From Dactylis glomerata (taxonomy: Eukaryota > Streptophyta > Magnoliopsida > Poales > Poaceae), in the NCBI GenBank assembly GCA_007115705.1, contig QXEO01000238.1, forward strand, positions 310,001-374,000: 64,000 bases of DNA. Reading direction: 5' to 3'. This document shows, one piece after another, positions 57,177 to 64,000 of the stretch. The notes beneath the pieces were generated by a model, which had not been told where the DNA came from, searched no databases, and saw only the letters and a program-made list of their open reading frames with translations. Numbering within the stretch: the stretch's first letter is position 1; every line of letters begins with the position of its first letter. A program made the position numbers and the translations under genes.

Positions 57177-59320
57177 ATTAACTATTTAGCTCTATTTTAA
57201 AGAAAAACTAATATCTAGGCCTGCATGTCAATGCTTCATTAGATTTTAAAAATTATACTAGGACATTTGAAAATCATAAAAATAATTACTCATCCAAAAT
57301 TATGATTCTTAGATGCATTAAAATGTAATGCAGTAATGGACAAATTTTATATAAAGAATCAATGGATATTCAACATAATTAATCTATGCAGTGTTGATGA
57401 CTCTTCGGCAATGGGGCATTGTCTTGGACTTTCAATTTTCCCTCGCTCTTGTTCACGTACTATGGTTGCAGTTTTGGTTCTTATTGTATTTTTTTGTTTA
57501 TCTTTGATTAGATATGTAGGAGGGTGTCCTTATCACATCATATCGGTTCGCGCGTGGGTAACATTATTTATATGTTATTCATAAAGCAGGGGTAAATTTT
57601 CTTTGAGGAAAAGTTTGATTAAATACTCTTGCATGGACAATTTACTTCACAGTGGGGTAACATTATTTATAAAGCATGTGCAAAAATTCATTATTTTCGT
57701 GTATAATTATATTTCTATGATATGTTTAGTGGGTTACTTATAATTTGTTTTAACATATAAGTAGACTTAAAAAATTAGTGATCTCGTATACAGTGGACTC
57801 TATTACCTTCTTGAGTGTATCCAACCAATAATAATTTCGGGATTTTTTTTACAAATTTGTAATTTTTAATTTGTACACATTATTGGAGAATTTTCATGCA
57901 GGGTCAACCGTCAGTTTTGCAATCAATATTGCTAAATAGTGGATGGGATGACCAAATAGCAGCAACTGCAACAACAGATTAGACCTCCACATGGTGAAAA
58001 CTGCAAAAAATCTGTCCAAGTGGTGCTTTGTGCAACACAATGAGAGGAACATGGTGGAAGGTGCAATTTCCTTGAAAATATAGGATTGTGTCATGGAAGG
58101 AAGAGTTTAAAGATCTTGAAGATTTCCTCTCATTTCTTTTAGACTTTATTTTCTAATCACTACAGAAATCTTATGTATCTCTACCATGTATTAATTGTTT
58201 CTATAAATATATCTGGTACTAATTGTCAAAAGAAGTGTTGTATTGAAAGGTTATTAAGAAACTCAACCTTGTCATGTAACTTAACCTTCAGAGGAATCCT
58301 GAATCTGAATGTCCCTCCTTTTATGGTGTACAACCACTAGGAACCACTATATGTGACCATGTTGGTAAGTAGATAAGCCTGGGTGTATGCTTGATTAGAA
58401 GGACATGTATAATACTAATAAAAAAGAAATGTGCATACAACAGTGTTATGTGTTATCATGACTCAGATATGTGTTGCATTTTATTGTTTTGTGCATGCAA
58501 ATGCTCTAATCCTATGGCATTAGCGGCTGAAGGCATTATTATCTTCTGTTTGCCTAAATGTGTTCACGAACGAACATGTTCTTGCCAGGTTAATTGCATG
58601 AGTATTTAGTAATTAAGGTAGCATGCTCCTTCAGAGTCAAAACGTGATATGTTCGATTATCTAGCAAAGTGACTTCCCTTTCCATGTGACAATGATATGA
58701 AAGGATGCTTTGTTATCACTGGGACCATATAAGAGAAGAAACAAAGAAAAGCATAAAAATGTGTCATAAAAATTTCATAGGTATAATTTTTTTAGCGCAG
58801 CTGAGGATGGGCTCGAGGTAGCCTGCTTTCAAAACTTTGAAAAAAAATCAAATTAAAAGTTTCGAAAACTTTCAACAAAATCAGTATGTAGTAAATTAAT
58901 GCTTTATTGTAAATTTTAGTACAAAATACATACTTGTATTTTATAATCTATAAAGATAATAAATGTGCAGATCTAGGGTCATGATCAGTGTCAACTTCGA
59001 ATCTTTGAAAAATCGTCCGATTTTGAGATATTTCACAATAAAAATTTGCACACTCGAAGTGCACATAACTGAATACATCCACGCTTTTTCCTGGATATTT
59101 TGAAACTACGAAATCAAGTTTTTAAAATTTTCAGTCCCCACATGGCGAGCTATATTTTGGTTTCTTTAACATTTTTAGCATTCTTGCGAGCTCCTTTTAG
59201 AATCCTTTACAGTACTATACTGAAGAGCATGTTAATTCAAATGCACCATCGATGACATAATCCTTTCTAGTTTCTAAATGTGTGAAGAGCCGTACCTCTG
59301 TTGTTGCCCATTGTAAAATA
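57177..59320. other. Intergenic DNA between the nest and allergen gene 2
   Basis: AT-rich. 57955-58075 is the inverted counterpart of 20216-20345. 58790-59160 is an AT-rich block with repeated AAAACTTT / GTTTCGAAAACTTT phrases that may be an old MITE. No gene is seen. Confidence 0.5.
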
Positions 59321-59413
59321 CTCTCTCCGATTGAAAAGGAGTGTCGCTGATTTTGTACTAATTTAATATAAAGTTTGTACTAAGTCACTAACACATTTTT
59401 CGATCAAAGGGAC
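59321..59413. mobile_element. Stowaway-like MITE (short, degenerate)
   Basis: Begins CTCTCTCCGATTGAAAAGGAG after TA and ends CGATCAAAGGGAC before TA, the inverted ends and TA target of Stowaway elements in diverged form. About 93 bp. Confidence 0.6.
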
Positions 59414-59754
59414 TAGATTATTTTCTGTGTTATTAAACATACATTTTATTTTCACATGTAATACTCTTCGTGCTACTCATTCTGTATGTAGTATGAGAAG
59501 TTGTCTACATAACATTTTTTTTGTTGTGGAATCGTAATGCATAACTAGAGCTAAACATAGGCCGGACCGTTTAGGCAGAACTAAGCTCCGCCTCTGAATT
59601 TTTATACCAGACGAAACAAACAGGCAAGGAACGAGGAGACATGAAATGGTTTTTCCTTCAGAGGTAATGGAGAGCCGTACGCACGCACGGACTAAGCGCC
59701 GGTCACGGCCAGCCAGCGACACCCCCGGAACGCCGCTTGTCCTTCGCTCTTGGC

Positions 59755-59762
59755 CATAAATA
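59755..59762 (+). promoter_or_regulatory. TATA-like box of allergen gene 2
   Basis: CATAAATA, 105 bp before the ATG, in the same context as in gene 1 (GGCCAGCCAGCGACACCCCC lies about 45 bp upstream in both). Confidence 0.7.
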
Positions 59763-59859
59763 CCCCCCACATCACCCGTCGGAATCCACACAAACTCGCA
59801 GCAGAAGCAATACACACAGCAACCAAATCTCTCTATCAATCGCCGGCCAAAAAAGCAAG

Positions 59860-60219
59860 ATGGCTTCCTCCTCTTCAAGGATGCTCGCCATGGCGATGCT
59901 GGCGGCACTGTTCGTCGGCGCATGCGCGGTGAAGGTGACCTTCAAGGTGGAGAAGGGTTCCGACCCCAAGAAGCTGGTTCTCGACATCAAGTACACCAGG
60001 CCAGGGGACACCCTTGCGGAGGTTGAGCTCCGTCAGCACGGCTCCGAGGAGTGGGAGCCCCTGACGAAGAAGGGCAACCTGTGGGAGGTGAAGAGCTCCA
60101 AGCCGCTCACTGGCCCCTTCAACTTCCGTTTCATGTCCAAGGGTGGCATGAGGAACGTCTTCGACGAGGTCATCCCCACCGCCTTCAAGATCGGCACCAC
60201 CTACACCCCAGAGGAGTGA
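59860..60219 (+). CDS. Group 2/3 grass pollen allergen (expansin-like CBM63 fold), copy 2
   Basis: 119 residues, no intron. The signal peptide (MASSSSRMLAMAMLAALFVG, cleaved before VKVTFKV) differs from copy 1 by one added Ser, one lost residue before Cys and a few substitutions. The mature 97-residue protein is identical to copy 1 except Thr for Ser in the RPGD[ST]LAEVEL segment. Secreted pollen protein by family; a role in wall loosening is inferred from the relation to the beta-expansin C-terminal domain. Promoter and 5' leader are recognisably duplicated, whereas the 3' flank diverges soon after the stop. Both copies look functional. Confidence 0.95.
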   Translation: MASSSSRMLAMAMLAALFVGACAVKVTFKVEKGSDPKKLVLDIKYTRPGDTLAEVELRQHGSEEWEPLTKKGNLWEVKSSKPLTGPFNFRFMSKGGMRNVFDEVIPTAFKIGTTYTPEE

Positions 60220-60418
60220 AGATCCATCCTAACATAATTAAACGGGCATGCACGAATCGCATTAAGGTGATGCGCATGCATGTGCTGTATGAATAAGTGT
60301 CTACGCCTCTGCCTTCTTTGAGGTGCAGTATGTCATAGGAGACGAAACGAGAACTCGAGAAGAATGTATTTTCCCTCCTATATATGTTTTTCTATGTAAC
60401 CAAATTTCCTCAAGTTAT

Positions 60419-60439
60419 GATATATATATATATATATAC
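60419..60439. repeat. (TA)n microsatellite
   Basis: About ten uninterrupted TA units directly before CTCCCTCCTTGC, a Stowaway-end-like string, and the Helitron left end. Confidence 0.9.
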
Positions 60440-61171
60440 TCCCTCCTTGCTATCTTATATTTACTAATTGGAGGCACCGTAGGAGGCTCCACGTTAATCC
60501 TAGAGGTTAAAAGTTTTTGTGCCATCCGATTATCCCATCATCTAATCATAGTCGTTAAATAATTCCAAGCCCAGCTCCTCCACGCGCATGAGAAAGACTG
60601 GACTCTTCCAATCTCCTTCCTTAATAAGGACTCTATTCCCATCTTTTCCGTAATCAAAAACAAAGAAAAAACACATCTAATCTAATCGTCGCCTCCTGCC
60701 GCGAATTGATTCGCCGCAGCAAGGCCGCAAGCTATCTCCTGGCATCTTGCCGTTTTGATCGAAACTGCTCATCCGCCTTCGCGTGCGGCGGCAGCGACAT
60801 CCTCACCATCGGCCGGTGCATGACTGCTAGGATTACGGCCAGATGCTGTAAGGCCATATGCAAAATATGTGAAAGAGGAAGCTAGGCGAGCTCATGTCGC
60901 CGGTGCCGTGGCCAACAATCTCCGAACAAGATGCGCAACATGCAGCAGCCTGTGGCCCCGTAGTGTCAGGCTCCAACAGTTCAGGTGTTTGACATGGTGC
61001 TCCCTCAGGGCTGCCATAACTCGACCATGTCTTCTTCCATGATCCCATCTCTCTGGCGCTTCAATCTAGAAGTTATCTCGATGAACCTATTTCCGTACAA
61101 AGCTTTCAAGTTGTGAGTACGCTGCAATTTATCTTCTCCTTTTAGTCCGGTCAAATTCTGTGATAATTGAT

Positions 61172-61350
61172 GCAGTGGATATGCAGCTGTGTACCCACGG
61201 CAGCTTAAGTTAGATAGGATGGGTATTGTCACTGGCGAATTCAAAGTACTAATTAAGCATTACAGTAAGGAGGATTACAGCGCCCAGCAAAGCATAACGA
61301 GGCGGATGGAAAATCATCTGGCGTTGAGCAAGCAGGGCCAGAGAAGTAAA
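61172..61350 (+). pseudogene. Helitron-borne exon-like fragment
   Basis: Following an acceptor-like TGATGCAG, the plus strand reads GYAAVYPRQLKLDRMGIVTG and KHYSKEDYSAQQSITRRMEN before running into AT-rich, intron-like sequence. It could be an exon of a captured host gene. I do not recognise the parent. Confidence 0.3.
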
Positions 61351-62186
61351 GGGTATACTATCTCTATTTTCTCATGGTTTTTATGTTTAGAACTTAGAAC
61401 TATGTATTAATCAACCACTCCTCACGAGTCACGGCCTCATATATAGTAAAATATTCCTTCATGTTCGGAATAGCAATCTACTTATGGCAATTGCTAAAAC
61501 ATGAGCGGAAGGGTGAGGTAATGATATTGGGATTTATATTTTCACAGGATATATATATATATACACACACACATGCTTTATGTTATTTATAGGATCAGTC
61601 GATGTTTTTCTTTCTAGGCGGTATCCTTGGTGATGATTCCTTTAATGCTCTTAATACTAATTGAAAACTAATGGAAAATGTCTATTTGAAATATATGATA
61701 TTTGCATGTAGAATTTACTAAAAAATAAAATCTTTTTATATATCCTCTCTCTTTTTTATGGGAGATACAATTCATGCTTTCTCTTATTTTGCAAGCTCTC
61801 CCTCTGTGATTTTCTTATGAAAGGATTCTTGCTGATGACTCCTTTATTGCTCTGTGTAAAGTTGTGTTATTTTCACCATTGTGTCTAGAATCTAGGACTG
61901 CATGAATTATGTGTTGCACTGCCAGTTGATATGTACTTTTTGGAGTAATTTTTTCTTTCAATCTAATGAATGCACTAAGGATCCTGATAAAACCGTCATT
62001 ATATCCAATAAATTTTTTCTATCTACTTTAAACCTAACATTTTGACTATTAACTACAATTGTGAAGTCTCTTTGCAACAACACATCTCCAATAAATTATT
62101 AATGGTGTCTATGTCTATTGAAAAAATGCTAATCAATAACTAACTGAATATATATATATATATTTGGCCATAAGGGCTACAATGTA

Positions 62187-62321
62187 CTCCCTCTGTTTCA
62201 TATCAAAATCCGTAGCTTTTTTCCAAAATGAGCAAACATACACATTGAAACGCATCTAGATACATCCGTATCTAGAACAAATTTGACCAAAGCTATGATA
62301 ATTAATTTTTAACGGAAGGAG
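62187..62321. mobile_element. Stowaway MITE
   Basis: 135 bp with ends CTCCCTCTGTTTCATA and TTAACGGAAGGAG, flanked on both sides by TA (62185-62186, 62322-62323). Size, ends and target match Stowaway (Tc1/mariner-derived). It lies inside the Helitron and is therefore younger than it, or was carried in by it. Confidence 0.9.
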
Positions 62322-62500
62322 TACATTTATAGATGTTACTAAGATATTCAAATATATATCTATGGGCTTCCTGATATTTGAATTTGGGACAACAAATTTG
62401 CAAAAACTAATTCACACAATAAAATATCTCATCAAATTCTTAATATATCACACGATCCTAAAATTTACTAGCCCGTGTCGTTGCACGGGTTAATGACTAG

Positions 62501-63150
62501 TGTAATAAAATTGAGATTATATATGTTGCGTTTGGAGGCATATATCGACGAACACAAATGGTTTGCCAAAATGCTTTATTTCAGATAAGCCAGGCCGTGT
62601 TCTGGATCGATATGGTAGCTGCTCGAGTTTCTTCATTATCTTGGACGCAACTCGTTTTATTCTTTTCTTGTGAATTAACATAGTGGTATTGGTGGTAAAT
62701 TGGCAATGAACACAATTTTTTTTTGGTGAAGAGCATACTGGTGTTTATGATACGTGAATTCATCCTAATGAATTAGAGTAGATGATGTTTTTGATTATTT
62801 CCTGAACTTCTCTCATAAAATATTAGAAAGGCGGGACTTTACAACGAATGTCGCATTCTTATGTAATTTTTTAATTTGACATAGTCTTTGTTTTTTATAT
62901 CATTTTAATCAAATTCTATGAAGGAATTTTTCTTTCATAAGATCTAAACCGTAGTTATTTTAAGTTTCCACGGGCCTTCCTCTGTGTGTGTGGTATGACC
63001 CTGACCTCAACCTATTACATGGGTTGGATTTTTTCAAGTCATGATTCAAATTAATAAGTTTGGAGCTTATGCGATGCTTTGATGATAATTACTTTGTGAA
63101 TCAGATGGATCCTAATTTAAAAAAATAGAAAAGACTGGAAATCCAATTCG
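62501..63150. other. AT-rich intergenic DNA
   Basis: No gene, repeat array or element end recognised. Confidence 0.5.
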
Positions 63151-63154
63151 GCAT

Positions 63155-63505
63155 ATGGGAGCGTATGCTCCTGTCACCAGAAAAAATAAATTCAAAATGT
63201 CTAAAAATTCTGAACTAAAATTTAACGTGTACGTCTCAACATTCTATGTACATATGCCAAGAAACAGTATTTCTTGTATCTTGTGTAAAAAATACAAAAA
63301 AAAAATGTCTCCTGCAAAGCCTTTTTTAGGACTGAATTTTATCTTTTTTACAAAGAACACAAATAATGTCATTTTTCGTGGAACAACTTTGTGAGCACAA
63401 AGAATGTCCTAATCTTCGCCCAAAATATTTTGTGGTTATTTTATTGATATTTTGAATTTTGTTTAAAATGGATCTAAAAAACCGGGAGCATATGCTCCCG
63501 GGTGC
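63155..63505. mobile_element. MITE-like element with palindromic ends
   Basis: Both ends carry GGGAGC(A/G)TATGCTCC (63157-63171 and 63485-63499), followed by (C/T)(C/G)G..TGCC / TGTCACC. The interior is AT-rich, with arms showing weak inverted similarity (AAATTCAAAATGT on the left; its counterpart near 63445-63460). About 350 bp, no ORF. Superfamily not assigned; the target duplication is not clear. Confidence 0.55.
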
Positions 63506-64000
63506 CAAAACACCATCCGCAGGACCAGAAATAACACCATCCCACGAAAAAAGTCTTGATTTAGAACACTACACGAGGAAGGCCCTCCTAAAATGTGCAG
63601 TAAGATATACAATGTCCTAGGATAATGAGTAATGTTGGTGTTGCAAATTGTGTATAAACAATTTTAAAGGAAATGGTAGGGAGAGGCTCCTACTGTAGAG
63701 GATTAAATTCTATCAATAAAAATAATTTGGCAGCCGATGTCACCTTACATAGCGAATAACATAATCATGATCACTAAACCTCTCTCAAATAAATTACCAC
63801 AACTCAATTGACACTTTACTAGGATTTCCCCATAACCTCAATAATTAGGGTTCCACAAGGCAGTGTAAACATGTAGAAGGTTCATAATGAACTCGTCTTG
63901 TATAGACTACAAAATGAAAATAGCGTTTACTTGATGGTAGACACTAGAAACCACTATCAACATATATACTGCGCCATTAATTGGATTTATAAATTTCTAT
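63506..64000. other. AT-rich intergenic DNA to window end
   Basis: No feature recognised. Confidence 0.5.

Larger units (their letters stand above)
60453..62500 (+). mobile_element. Non-autonomous Helitron
   Basis: The 5' end is TCTTATATTTACTAATTGG after an A (60452). The 3' end has a hairpin CCCGTG-TCGTTG-CACGGG (62472-62489), seven nucleotides, then CTAG (62497-62500) followed by T, the expected insertion between A and T. No Rep/helicase is present, so it depends on another element. Inside, 60590-61090 is GC-rich with exon-like segments, and there are plausible splice sites (GTGAGT near 61116, TGATGCAG near 61172), consistent with captured gene fragments. A Stowaway MITE sits at 62187-62321 and an (AT)n(AC)n tract near 61550-61573. 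Confidence 0.85.

Noticed and set aside
1..64000. CRISPR arrays, operons, tRNA or rRNA genes, phage-type systems
   Set aside because: No regularly spaced repeats with unique spacers, no tRNA cloverleaf and no rRNA segment were seen. Gene structure and repeats are those of a plant nuclear genome.

Overview
The window is nuclear DNA from a large-genome grass, most likely a pooid of the wheat/barley/ryegrass type. The evidence is two genes for group 2/3 grass pollen allergens, Stowaway MITEs, a CACTA element of the cereal type, and LTR retrotransposons nested inside one another. The exact species cannot be read from the sequence. Only two convincing host genes are present; almost everything else is transposable-element DNA.

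Layout. (1) 1-9477: the right-hand part of a CACTA (En/Spm) DNA transposon in minus orientation. It has a long intact transposase ORF (5394-8732), the start of a second transposon ORF running off the left edge (1-239), an internal 175-codon ORF (4131-4658), several apparent captured fragments (for example an RNase H remnant at 1252-1499), and a recognisable CACTA terminus at 9477. (2) 9478-11231: anonymous AT-rich DNA. (3) About 11232-17770: a long unclassified LTR-like repeat split by a solo LTR with a perfect 5-bp target duplication (12204-13798). (4) 18990-19349: pollen allergen gene 1. (5) 20362-57176: a 36.8-kb retrotransposon nest that can be taken apart completely. Outer Ty3/gypsy element F (target duplication ATTAA) was invaded by E1 (21903-30371, CTTGT), E2 (32635-41457, CCTAC/CGTAC) and G (41637-50916, ATCGA). 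The 5' LTR of E1 was itself hit by an element that survives as solo LTR H (27745-29322, TAATC). (6) 59860-60219: pollen allergen gene 2, whose mature product differs from gene 1 at one residue. (7) 60453-62500: a non-autonomous Helitron with a textbook 3' hairpin and CTAG end, carrying a Stowaway MITE. (8) 62501-64000: AT-rich DNA with a palindrome-ended MITE-like element.

How the parts relate. Element F encodes gag, protease, RT-RNase H and integrase on the minus strand, now broken by stops and frameshifts, plus a degraded third ORF behind an LTR-like internal TATA region. E1 and E2 have no pol but share F's primer-binding site, polypurine tract and 3' untranslated sequence, so an F-like element is the obvious source of their replication machinery. 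They encode their own proteins: a 325-codon ORF found almost identical in both, and a second 195-codon ORF only in E2. G carries gag-protease on the plus strand, and where pol should be it has a multi-exon antisense gene related to the plant 'putative gypsy-type transposon' family. The two allergen genes look like a local duplication whose spacer was expanded by the nest.

The best candidates for something under-described are the 325-aa and 195-aa proteins of E1/E2, the near-identity tract between two otherwise diverged elements, the internal LTR-like promoter in F, and the antisense gene of G. No system outside transposon biology was found.
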